Of a stretch of 64,000 nt of DNA, positions 10,934-21,427 are shown piece after piece. Both the position numbers and the translations under genes were made by a program. This stretch comes from Rutstroemia sp. NJR-2017a BVV2 (taxonomy: Eukaryota; Ascomycota; Leotiomycetes; Helotiales; Rutstroemiaceae), in assembly GCA_002946415.1 (NCBI GenBank), contig NJPS01000032.1:549759-613758 (forward strand), in the 5' to 3' direction. The notes beneath the pieces are model-generated. The model saw only the letters and a program-made list of their open reading frames with translations, searched no databases and was not told the DNA's origin. Position 1 is the first letter of the stretch. The number at the start of each line of letters is the position of its first letter.

Positions 10934-12540
10934 GACTGTTACTGAGATATTTGTATACAGACACTTCAAATTTGTAAAGATTTGAGGGAATAAATCGCTG
11001 TTGGAAAAATCAACATTGGTGGCCTCGATAGGATAAGATTCCCCTAACGTGCTTGAAAAAGGTAAAAAGGTGAAAAGGTGAAAATTTGGAAAATAAAAGT
11101 GCGGTTGACCTTGAGTTGAGCATTGCTGCCGTCGGTTCCATGATGGCGAAATTTGACGGAGGCTACCAGGCTGCCAGTCATAAACAATCCAAATTCACTA
11201 CGCTCGCAAAATCCACGATGGAAAAAGAAAAAGAAAAATTCGGGGATTGGTCAGTTAAGATTGGTACTGAGAAGAAATACAAATCATAACAACTGAAAGC
11301 TTCCGGATTTTGGAAGAGAAAACAATTAAATTCACCAGAGCTGGTACTTGTACTGTACCCGATTTTGTCTATCATCTTCGACCGCTTTTCCCTATACAAA
11401 TTTATTTCAGATCCTCGGACTAACGTTTTCCAATGCTGATCCCGACATTTATACTCCGTAGGTTAGACCTATACCAGCCAAGTAAGACTCATAGAGGTGT
11501 GTTGTTGGATCAAAGTGTTGATAATAGATCTGTAGTTCGCTGTCGCCGTGCGACGCCGCCCACTTCTGGGTCTGAAGCTACATTGGCTGCGTGTGGTCGG
11601 GGATCGCAGACACACCGGTATCAGAGTCAAGGTTGGGCATCTGGATACACAAACCTCCAGCTGGACATGACAAATGGGTTATAAGGGCGCGCCCAGCCAA
11701 CTTGAGAATTGCAAGACCCGAATGCTGTTGTTTGGGAAGTATCAAGCCCTTGAGATCTACAGCTGTCAGCTATCAGGAATCAGAAACAGATGGCACCGGT
11801 ACCATACCTGTAGTCAGATGACCGCCCAAAGCAACACGTATCATGTGCGCCCAACCACAGTCCATACCGTACGGATTATCAGGTTTTTTCTTCTCCATTC
11901 ACTCCACTGTGTGCGATCGATATCAATGAGACCTGCAGAGAACCTCGCCTACCATGTCTCAAAACTTGGGCTTCCATTTGTTCAAAGTTTTGCAGGCCCA
12001 CCTATTTGGACCTATTTGGACCTATTTGGACCCCTGTTTTCTTCTTATCCTTGTTGAGTGATGGAGCGCTCTCCGCGATAGGAAACACGGCGAGGTTGAT
12101 ATTATCATGCTTGTACTGTCGTTGATACTTGATGTTAAAGGGCCCGAGGTGAGGGGAGCGTGATAGGTTTTGCTATTGCACCGAACCAGGATTTCAGAAC
12201 CCTACCGGACCCTACCGAAAGACCTTGCTTGGGTTGCAAAATGCCGACTCACGCATCTCTGTCCTACCACCGCACAGTCAATCGCAACAATCACCAGTCA
12301 CCAAATATCCCGATGGTTCAAGCGCGAATGCAACTCTTGGATGCTGCTATTGAGGAACTCCAGAAATTCATCATGGCAATGCGCATCAGATGGCCGGACG
12401 AGAAAGTCTAACGCAAAGCCATTCTTCAACGGCCCTTTGAATTTTGTCGAGCTTCCTATCTCCTTCCCGACGAAGTATTCGTAGAAGGAAGTAACACTTA
12501 CACAACATGAATATCTTGCAGGCCTGCTGGGCTGGGTGCG
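10934..12540. other. gene-poor spacer
   Basis: About 1.6 kb between the promoter of the uncharacterised Cys protein and the decayed STAND gene. Open frames at 11086-11289, 11433-11684, 11674-12057 and 12160-12411 show no recognisable domain, start poorly or overlap one another. They may include further decayed sequence. Confidence 0.5.
12001..12032. repeat. 10-bp perfect tandem repeat, three copies
   Basis: The unit CCTATTTGGA is present three times without a mismatch. It sits about 500 bp upstream of the decayed STAND gene, in otherwise unstructured sequence. Confidence 0.85.
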
Positions 12541-14736
12541 ATGGCCGAAGCTCTCGGGATGGCTGCCGCGGTAATCCAGTTCATCGAAACTGGAGTCTAT
12601 CTGTATCCAAAATTGGATCGCCTTTGTTAGGACCTTCGCAATGCGCCACAGATCATGGGCGAGTTTCATGCCAATTTGCGCCAACAGCTCGATATTGCTC
12701 AAAGTATCCATGCTGATCATCGCACAATATTTCAGCCTGTGACGTCGGCCAGCCTGGTAGAAGCCCCGTCGGGCCGCTACGCTACATAAGACAGATCGGC
12801 AACCTTAACGACTTGCTTGATGATCCTACATATACCTTGAGCGGCAGAAGAGCTCTCTGGCCATATGGCTGACTGAGTTTCATCTGGGAGTTTATGCCAC
12901 GCATGTCATTGTCTCAAAGCGTAGGGAAACACCAGGCTCCGATATCAAGTTGATATATAGGGGTTCAATATGTTGTCCCATCTTGATAGTCGTTCTTTTC
13001 ATTCTCCTCGACGGAGCAAGTTCTCACATGTTTTTACATGAGGCTCTCCTTTGATGGACAGCAACCCTTAAACATACAAATTCAACAGGCTACATATGTG
13101 TTTTGAAGAGCCAGACCAGTCATCCAGAAATTCTCAATACCCGCACTGTTCGAGATACCAAATATCGGACCAAAATCTCGAGACAACGGTGAAGCGAATT
13201 CTACCCCGTGGCTCCTCACTCGGACCATACATTTGGGCCTGCAGTCCAAAGATTAGGACACGACCAAAATGCTTTCGATCTCACCGCTCATAATAGAAAC
13301 CAGCCGACTCATTGATCCCGCGAAATCGCCCGCTTTTCAAGCTGTTGCAAATACTAGAGACAGATTATTCGGTTCCACTCCGCTTCAGATATTCAATCTA
13401 AGGAAAAGTCTCCATGCGCTCCTTCAAACTCTATACGTACCTCACTTCGACCAGGACCCTCCGGATAATACAATGCTTCACGCAAGACGACGTGTATGCA
13501 TGAAATACAGATGCATTTTTGCCATCCAGAAGTCTGTGCTAAAGATCATTTAGGAAATCTTATTTTTCTCTGGGTATCAAGTCAATTTCAAGTTTAGGGG
13601 ACGAAAATACCTAGATGATCCAGTTCTTTTTACACATCCGCGTAGATGCCAATGCGATCAGTATTGGTCATGCGAGATAGCTGAGGTAGATATCTCCTAC
13701 TTGTAGTGTGCTGGTCTGGATGAACTGGCTGCAAAACCGATGTTTAGCAAGACAGTGGCCTACCGCGCTGCATCATTTTGCCTTTAACTAGCCACAAAGC
13801 GACCTATGATGTCAATACAGAAGACCATTAAACACGCTACCCTATATGTCTAGCCGTTGCGGCCGGACCATGGGAGGTAGTCCGTCCACTTCTGCAGGCG
13901 GATTGCTCGTTGGCAGCTCCGGGGTCCACTGGCTTGCTTTGAGATTCTTTGGCACTTTCGGGTCTTGAGAAAGATATGATGTTGCTGGGGCTCTCATAAA
14001 GCGTTATGATCGTTTTTTATCCAATGCTCAGGCCCTATCGCCTGAAGCAGAAGTCCCTAATCCTAGCATAAGTCAACTCGCCAAGTTTGAGCGACGAACA
14101 TAGCAGAAAGTAAAGCTAAGCTGCTATGCATGCTAGGGAAGGAAGTTTAACTTGATGCTACTCAGGACCACCCAGACGATGTAGGTATCTATGATACGAT
14201 GGATGGACACCACGACAAGAGGTTGAAACATTGTATAGCTGAGATGAAATGCTGTGGCAGGCTGGCTTCGTGGATCCCCTTGCTAGAAATGGTGGTCCCG
14301 CCACTTTTCAAAGCTGCCTGGTTCATACAGAACGGTGCGAATGAGCTTTTATAATTACCAGGCACATACTGGTCTGGATTGCATTTTTATACGCACCAAA
14401 TGGCCTGCTCTAGAGTATATTTCAGACGCCACCTAGACGAAGTGGCAAATAACACCAGCAGGGACTCGCTTAAGCCATGATGGTTGCTCTTGTTTGTGCT
14501 CGCGGCGGGGTTGCTCGCCTGTAGCATTTCTAACCAAAGGAGCAATTTTGATGGGGCAGGCGGTACAAGGGAAACATATAGCCCGAGGACACAAGTCGCA
14601 GGCCACAACTGAGAATTTATCGAAGCAAATGAAAATAGAGGAATACATAGCAAAATTCCACCAGTTTTATGGAAATTATCATGGCCCCGCGTATCTCCTA
14701 CCATTTGACTTCGCAGCGGGGTTCGTTGTCGACTGA
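12541..14736 (+). pseudogene. decayed fungal STAND/ankyrin-type gene
   Basis: Three fragments in the same orientation match the layout of fungal STAND (NACHT/ankyrin-like) proteins. First, from the ATG at 12541 the frame reads MAEALGMAAAVIQFIE and then, past a stop, DLRNAPQIMGEFHANLRQQL, the usual N-terminal helical domain of this class. A TAG at 12628-12630 interrupts it, and a TAA lies at 12787. Second, at about 13290-13510 a frame contains SPAFQAVAN and later DQDPPDNTMLHARR, resembling the entry into an ankyrin block. Third, from 14476 a frame reads DGCSCLCSRRGCSPVAFLTK, like the C-terminal Cys motif of these proteins, open to the TGA at 14734. Intact members act in non-self recognition and cell-death control. 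This copy cannot encode a full protein. The TAG could come from CAG by one C-to-T change, as in repeat-induced point mutation, but that is inference. Confidence 0.6.
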
Positions 14737-16754
14737 GACTTAGACTAGGAGCTCAACATCACCCCAAAAGAGAAGCAGCAGTTTCAACTGAAGCTGTACT
14801 AGAACTCTTTCACTGCTCCTATTCTAGGTCGCAGTAAATATACATACAAAGTACATAAATCATGAAGATATTCACATGAACAAACAAAACGATCGAATTG
14901 GCTAAAACATAACCTCCGCAGCCAATCCCAATCTAGCTTCATGTGCATGCATTAATTACATGCTACTAAAATCTGACGCCTCAGGTACAAATACACAAAA
15001 GGCTCAAGCTCAAGCGATACGATACGGGGACAATCGGGGACCGCTGCAACGATGCGAGGCCTCGGTCGCTCAGCGGATTGTGCATATACAATCGAGCCTT
15101 CTAGCCAGCGCAGCACCATCAGATCAGTGCAGCAGAGGGTGGGGAAAGCAGGAAAAAGGAAAAGAAGAGAAAAAACAGACTTTGGCAGATGATGTCTAAG
15201 GTGCATAAGTTACTGTACTTGTACTGTAGGTAGATGGAGCTTAATACGCCTGCTAAGGATGGGTGGGAATGCCGGACTTGGACTGACTCCACTGTGAAGT
15301 AAATGATTCTGTCTGTTTGTTTTGTTTGATGATTATGACGATGATCTGGGTGAGTCGCGTTAATTTCCAGTTCGCGATGTTTGATTTGATGGTCAATGCA
15401 ACGTGAGCACTTCATCGGTATGGTGTCGGTAATTTCAGCCAACTCGGGTTGTTTTACACCTAATCCCACAGCTAGAATACGAAGGCCCGCGCTTTGAAGC
15501 TTGAGACTGAGAGAGCGTTTTACAGTCCCCTGCACGGGCAACCCGTACTGAGATCTTTGCTACTTACGTAGCTGCGTCGCTGCGTCGCCGCGTCGCTGGG
15601 TTGGCTATCTTATAAGTCTAAAACAAAACAGTGTCTGCGTTTATGTCCCGATGCCCTGTGTGAGGGAGTGTGTGCTTCGTACAGGTAAATCAATGTGCAG
15701 GTAACTGTTATTAAATTATAAGTTATATGTTATCTCCCTTGTTTCTTCTCTGTTTACCTGTTTCTATTTGTTTACTGACACCCGTCAGCCCTCCGAACGA
15801 AAGCAGGACGAAAAGCAGAGCAAGCCTGGAAGCTTAACTTATCGATCTTAGCTTCTTCGGTGAGATTGGTGGTATCCATCTGGGATCAATCTCCGCACTT
15901 CCAGCGACGCATCGGCCATCTCGCACGCTTCAGCCATCATTCATCAGCCATCAGCCATCAGCTAACTCTCCTCTGCCCAAGCACTTCGCCCATACTTCCT
16001 ACAGAGTAAGAGCAATATTACCTTGCTAAGCAGCCGTCTCCCCACCTATCGCTCGCCTTGCGCACATACCCAGGTGCAGCTTGCTTCCCTTCCTTCGCTG
16101 AAAAGCTCGAGTGCAGCGCCGAGCTACTTACTTTGTACTCTTTTCCCTCTTCCCTGCCACCCTCCACCCTCCACCCTTCCTCCCCTTCGCCCTCCCGTCA
16201 CCCCCAACTTCTTATCCCTCTTCTCTTTCGCTCCTAGACCCCTTCCAACTTTCCAGCCTCCAATAATACCACCCTTACCCGAACAACAAAGTCTCACTCG
16301 CCCAACTCACACTCAACTCATTTTTTCGTTGGCGAAAAAGAAGAGAGAAGTTATCGTGCCAACTCTACCTTACCCTACATTACATCAATTGCATTCATAA
16401 TTTCCCAATTCCCTTTGATATGTAAGTCACCCCGCATTCTCCATTTCCAATCCCTCCTCAATCGTCTCTTTCCTGTGCGCGACCCAAACTTCGAAAAAGA
16501 GTTGTAGAAAGAGGGGTGAGCGCCGCACCTTGGATCGAGACCTTTCTTTTAGCTCACACCTCGGCTCCGCAATCTGGTAAACAAGAGCGTGAAAGAAGCT
16601 CGTCACTCGTCACTCGTCACTCTTCGCTCATCGCTCATCACTTTCATCTTTTGTCTTTCATTCAAGACAAGTCGCATTCCTATTCGCGACATCTCTGCTG
16701 ACCTGTCACTCCGTCAATTAGTTCCGAGCTTTGGATGACCGCTCACCCGTCACA
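14737..16754. promoter_or_regulatory. spacer and 5' region of the Mpv17-family gene
   Basis: The left part (14740-15500) is AT-rich with no gene seen. The stretch 16020-16420 is strongly pyrimidine-rich, as fungal 5' leaders often are. A GTAAGT at 16422-16427 could be the donor of a 5' untranslated-region intron. Short direct repeats include CGTCGCTG at 15572-15600, CATCAGCCAT at 15930-15960 and CACTCGTCA at 16604-16625. Confidence 0.45.
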
Positions 16755-17678
16755 ATGTCGGTCAAATTCGAGAAAGAAACCATAAAACACATCGGCGGTG
16801 TTGCAGGCACACACGGCCCTCCAGCTCTGTTGGGTCATAAACATGATCTGGCAGATGAGATCGGTACTGCCTTGACCGGAGGGAAGGCCAATTCTCGTCA
16901 GCCAGGTTATTTATCTGTAAGCCTGCCTGCATCGATCTCCAAGTTTGCACACCTCTTCGCCGGATCGCGCTAATCAATCATGTTATCATGGCAATAGTTG
17001 TATTTGAGAGAACTACAGACCAACCCTCTCCGTACGAAGATGCTCACGTCGGGCACATTGTCCGCTTTGCAGGAGTTTCTGGCCTCATGGATCGCGAAAG
17101 ATCGCAACAAGGATGGTCACTACTTCACATCTAGAGTGCCAAAAATGGCAGCATACGGCGCTTTCATCAGCGCTCCGCTGGGCCACGTATTGATCAGTAT
17201 TCTCCAAAAGGTGTTCGCTGGACGCACAAGTCTCAAGGCAAAGGTTCTGCAGATACTGTTGAGCAACTTGATTGTAAGTTCAGCTCGATCATTTGCCAGG
17301 TAAAAGATTGCTAATGTGGAAAAACAGGTCGCACCCATCCAAAACACCGTTTACTTGATCTCAATGGCACTCATTGCTGGCGCAAAGACCATTCATCAAG
17401 TACATGCGACCTGGAGAGCCGGTTTTATGCCAGTTATGAGAGTCAGCTGGGTCACCTCTCCCCTTGCATTGGCCTTCGCTCAAAAATTCCTTCCTGAACA
17501 CACCTGGGTTCCGTTCTTCAACATTATCGCCTTCACGATTGGAACATATGTGAACGCGACCACCAAGAAGAAGCGTCTCGCAGCCCTTCGCAAGCGACAC
17601 TACGATGAGACAAGAGGGGGCCGACCAGACGATTACCCAGGTGGACCAGGCGGACCAGGACCAAAACGCGACTACTAA
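16755..17678 (+). CDS. Mpv17/PMP22-family integral membrane protein
   Basis: Three exons, 16755-16916, 16998-17273 and 17328-17678 (introns 81 and 54 nt), give 262 residues. Members are four-helix proteins of the peroxisomal or inner mitochondrial membrane implicated in channel activity and organelle homeostasis. Signatures seen are YLRELQTNPLRTKMLTSG near residues 56-73, the hydrophobic segment AYGAFISAPLGHVLI, the block NTVYLISMALIAG, and the C-terminal family core with VSWVTSPLALAFAQKF followed by WVPFFNIIAF. A basic KKKRLAALRKR and a Gly/Pro-rich tail end the protein. The ATG at 16755 (CACAATG) has a better context than an in-frame ATG eight codons upstream. Peroxisome versus mitochondrion cannot be decided from sequence alone. 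Confidence 0.88.
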
Positions 17679-18343
17679 TTTAATGAAGGGGGTCCACTAA
17701 GACGAAATAGCACAGCATGGACGCATCCGGCTGCGCTCATTGTCGCATATTTTCCTTATCATAATGTATTTTCGGTTCACGGATCTCAGTTTGGCACGAG
17801 GTCAAAATTACTGGTTATTGGGTGGCGATTACTTGCATATATCCTGTGGCCCATGCGAGGCTTGCTTGCTTTCTTCTCGGGGGGGCACAATACCACCTAA
17901 AAAGCCTCACCTCACCTGTTGTATAGTTTTACGATTTCATTGGTTCCAAGTAGAAATGTACTGGCGTTTGCCCGTCAAAACTTGTCAAGATCGAAGTTCC
18001 ACGTGATTGATCTAGGTGATACTTGGAGATGACTGAGAAGCAGTTAGCCGAAAATCGACGTGTAAGAACCATGATTTCGTGGTATTTGCTACATGAAGAC
18101 GGATAAGGCAAGTCAGATTCTTGTCATTTTGCAGCAATGGCAGTGCAACATGTTACAACAACGCTTATCAGAAAGAGTCCAGGGGCAAAACCACAAGAGA
18201 TAAAGGCGAGCTCTTTTTCAATATATGCTGATTATCAGTGTATATGTTACTTTGTCTTCTCGGATCATTCTCAGGCTTAGCCAAAGCTATCCTCTTGAAC
18301 ATATTACATTCTCGTACAAGTTCTTCTTCGTCTCTTTTACGCA
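17679..18343. other. spacer between two plus-strand genes
   Basis: It holds the 3' region of the Mpv17-family gene and the promoter of the His/Cys-rich gene. No gene or clear repeat was seen. Confidence 0.5.
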
Positions 18344-19459
18344 ATGTCATTAGTACCTATAGGCCCCTACGTCCCACCGCGAGCTCGTGTGCTGTCGCAG
18401 GATGATAGATATACAAGTGGCCTTCCTGGGAGAGGAGCCGGACCCCTCCTTCGAAATGCTTTCGACAATGGCTTCAGCCCTCTCGGCGGAGGTGGAATGC
18501 CCTTCGATCCTCGCCATATGAACGCGCGTGGCGGTAGAGGTCCTCGCCATTCCTACAACGAAATATTGGGTCAGCGAGGACCTCCTACTCAAGACGCTAA
18601 TACGCTGCTCGCCCACTTTCGAAGAGCTCACTATCCGCCTCCTGAGTATGACCCCGACCCTCTATACCACGACTCACTGCATCGACATCGCGGCAATGTA
18701 ATCACGGTCCCTTCTCCCCATCACGACGACTACAAATGCCACTGTTCCGACTGCGAGCCTATCCATCGAGCAAGCATCCCCTCCCGCTGCCACCACGAAA
18801 GCCGCCAACACGACCACCACCACTGCTGTTCCAAGTCTTCCGGCTCCGGCGACTCCTCCTCCTCAAACAGCAAAGACAAATCCAACTCCTCCTCCTCTTC
18901 CTCCTCTTCCTCCTCTTCCAAATACTCCTTTCCCACCAAAGACATCGTCATCCGCGGCAAAACCTACGCCTGCCGCAAATCCTTCCTGGCCGACCAACCG
19001 AAATTCGAAGACACGCTGGTGAAAACCACGGCCCAGAAAAAAGAAGACCTCATCCCCAGCAGCGTGATCGACTCCCTCTTCGCCTGCATCAACGAAGAGC
19101 GCTGTCCGTCCACCAACCCGCACGATCTCGTGACGTTGAATATCCTGGCTTCGGGCCTGGGGATTAAATCGGTGGTTGAGAAGAGTCTGGCGCAGTTGAA
19201 GAAGAGTGTCGCGGATACGATTATTCAGGGGGCGATGCTAACGCAGATTGTAGTGACGGTTATGATGAGTAGTAAGGTGGATGATGGGGTTAAGGAGTGG
19301 TTGAAGATGTATGTGAAGGGGTGGGGACTGCTCGAGGAGTTGGAGAGTTGGCCGGATTATCGCAGGGCGGTGGATGCGCATCCGGAGATTCATACGGGGT
19401 TGTATGAGTTGTTGGGGTTTAGGAAGCCGGTGGGGGATGAGGGGTATAGGATTTTGTGA
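18344..19459 (+). CDS. uncharacterised His/Cys- and Ser-rich protein with a possible divergent BTB-like C-terminus
   Basis: A single exon of 371 residues, in clear coding sequence (strong GC3 in the middle), whose family I do not recognise. Residues 1-110 are Gly/Pro/Arg-rich. Residues about 118-165 contain many Cys and His (CHCSDCEP, CHHESRQHDHHHCC), suggesting metal binding. A run of about 25 Ser with a few Lys/Asn follows. The C-terminal 180 residues look globular: VIRGKTYACRKSFLADQPKFEDTL is arranged like the start of a BTB/POZ fold, then alternating helices follow. The BTB relationship is a weak inference from hydrophobic pattern, and the region lacks clear core BTB residues. The ATG at 18344 has A at -3. 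Confidence 0.75.
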   Translation: MSLVPIGPYVPPRARVLSQDDRYTSGLPGRGAGPLLRNAFDNGFSPLGGGGMPFDPRHMNARGGRGPRHSYNEILGQRGPPTQDANTLLAHFRRAHYPPPEYDPDPLYHDSLHRHRGNVITVPSPHHDDYKCHCSDCEPIHRASIPSRCHHESRQHDHHHCCSKSSGSGDSSSSNSKDKSNSSSSSSSSSSSKYSFPTKDIVIRGKTYACRKSFLADQPKFEDTLVKTTAQKKEDLIPSSVIDSLFACINEERCPSTNPHDLVTLNILASGLGIKSVVEKSLAQLKKSVADTIIQGAMLTQIVVTVMMSSKVDDGVKEWLKMYVKGWGLLEELESWPDYRRAVDAHPEIHTGLYELLGFRKPVGDEGYRIL

Positions 19460-19713
19460 GGGAGGTGTGGAGAGAGGGGGAGGCCTGGTTTGCATATTGT
19501 GATCTTTGGGGGTTATGGCAGGGGGGTGTGATATAGGGCACAGGCTGGCAACAATGGGGAAAACGAGAGGGTCTAATGGGAAATGAATGGTAAGATCACT
19601 AATTCTTGCGTATGATGATGACGACAACGACGATGAATAATACTGGATGGATAAGTGGAAGCAAGGTTGACTTTGTGTTTAAGCGGGTCTGTCTGTGTGT
19701 GTGTCTGTCTGGT

Positions 19714-19785
19714 CTGTACGTATGTATGTATGTTTGTATGTACGCTACGATGATTCTGATTCTGATTCTAATTCTCATTCTGGTT
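19714..19785. repeat. TATG and GATTCT microsatellites
   Basis: A GTATGTATG run (about 19720-19742) is followed within 20 bp by a TGATTC/TAATTC hexanucleotide run (about 19750-19780). Confidence 0.7.
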
Positions 19786-20029
19786 GACTTCTTTCTTCCT
19801 CTCCTCTATCATTCCACACCATATGGCCTCTAATGAGGAAAGCACGTTTTTGCAACAGTCGTGCCCGTTCTAGATCTTTTCTCCTCCATCCCAACTCTCA
19901 ACCGCATGACTTTCCTCCCTTCCCCTCCTTTGTTTTCGTACTTCCGTCTCTATATCCACATCCACATCCACCTCCATATCTAGCATCAACCAAACGAGAT
20001 AGATCAATTTTACTTCTACTCACTTCTAT

Positions 20030-20630
20030 CTCCCTACCTACCTACCCACTATCTCTCACCTACCCCTCCTCACCCCCCCTCTACCCAACATATGCACCTC
20101 GCCTCCCCGCATCTTCGATCTCGTATAACCTCAACTCCGCTAACCCAATTCCCTTCATAACCCGCTTTCTTCAGCCAATCACTTCCCCCGCTGTCCATTT
20201 CTCAATCTCCGAACTTTGACAACTTCAGCTCCGAACTTTTGACTGCTCCAACTCCGCATTTGGACAGCTCCAGCCCCAGCTCCAGCTCCGGTTCTGTTGT
20301 ACTTGCACGACATCTTCGCTCTACCTACATACCTACCTACCTCCCATTCATACCCCCCTCCCCATCTATCTCTCTCCAAGTCTCCAACGTATGCACCTCG
20401 CCTCTCCACATCTTCGATCTTGCATAACCTCAACTCGCCTCCCTCATAACCCTAACTCCACCCACCCAATCCCCTTCCCAACCCGCCCTCTCAACCAATT
20501 AATCAGTTTCCTCCCTCCCCAATCTCCGAACTTTGACAGCTCCAGCTCCGGCTCCGACTCCGTTGCACTTGCACTACATTTTTATCCCCCCATATACATA
20601 CCTACCTGCATATAGATAGACATGCAGATA
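20030..20630. repeat. degenerate tandem duplication of about 300 bp
   Basis: Two adjacent copies share the same order of landmarks: a CTAC-rich start, ATGCACCTCGCCT (20092 and 20391), CATCTTCGATCT, TAACCTCAACTC, CAATCTCCGAACTTTGAC (about 20203 and 20520), CTCCAGCTCCGG, and a closing CATACCTACCT. The offset varies from about 260 to 317 bp, so indels have accumulated. Both copies are pyrimidine-rich. Confidence 0.75.
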
Positions 20631-20632
20631 GA

Positions 20633-20657
20633 TGGCATGGCATGGCATGGCATATTC
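20633..20657. repeat. GGCAT pentanucleotide microsatellite
   Basis: About four to five perfect copies of ATGGC lie immediately right of the 300-bp tandem duplication. An ACAAC run follows at about 20665-20690. Confidence 0.75.
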
Positions 20658-20885
20658 TACACAACGTAATACACAACACAACACAACACAGCGATTAATA
20701 GTTAGTTAGCGGGGGGGTGCCAACTCACCACTTTCACAGCACCAGCTCGGAGGAAAGAAAACACGAGATGGGATTGATTGATTGATCAGGGTAGGTGGGA
20801 CGACATGGTTTAGTCTTTGGTTTTTTTTATCGGCATGCGGTAAGTAAGAAATGCCGCAGAGGAGGGAATGGAAATGTTTGCTTTG

Positions 20886-20922
20886 TATGGGATGGGATGG
20901 GATGGGATCGGATCGGATCGGA
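20886..20922. repeat. GGGAT/CGGAT pentanucleotide microsatellite
   Basis: The run begins as GGGAT units and switches to CGGAT units, showing spread of a point-mutated unit within the array. Confidence 0.8.
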
Positions 20923-21427
20923 TCTCATCTGGCGTCGGGTGGGTGGACGGTGCTGGGGTTTTTTGGTTTTGTGGAGGAGGAGGGGAGGGGGTGTGAGATG
21001 TAAGATGTGATTTGATGTTGTGTTATACTGTGCTGTGTTGTGTGTGATGTTGTGTTGGGGAAAAGGGGGTGCGTGGTACGAGACGAGGCGAGGCGAGGCG
21101 AGGGAGAAGCAAGAAGGAAAGATAGGCGGAGTCTAGATTCTCGTTGATGGTGGAGTGGAGGGAATTCGGATTCCTGCTTGCTTGTGCGCGCACTGAGGTG
21201 GATTGATTGGATTCCAGGTGATTGGTATTGGTGTTGGTGCTGGGTTGATGTGATATGATATGTAGTACATTTTGTTTGTAACGTGTGATATGGTAACATA
21301 ACGTGGCTATCTCCTCCACTTACACAAACAGTCTTTGGACAATTTCTTACTTTCCCCCACGTACTGACCGACTCTCCGCCTTCACCCCCTCTACCCCCCA
21401 AGCCCTTCCCCCCGCAAGTCACACACT

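Larger units (their letters stand above)
19460..21427. other. repeat-rich convergent spacer
   Basis: Nearly 2 kb between the stops of the His/Cys-rich gene (plus) and the PEX11C-type gene (minus). It is dominated by simple and tandem repeats (TATG, CTAC, GGCAT, ACAAC, GGGAT, GGCGA units) and an old ~300-bp tandem duplication. Open frames across it are low-complexity, and no gene is supported. Confidence 0.7.

Noticed and set aside
12298..12720. Minus-strand frame of 140 codons
   Set aside because: It is the complement of the STAND N-terminal signature at 12541 and begins at an ATG only by chance. The plus-strand reading has recognisable family sequence.
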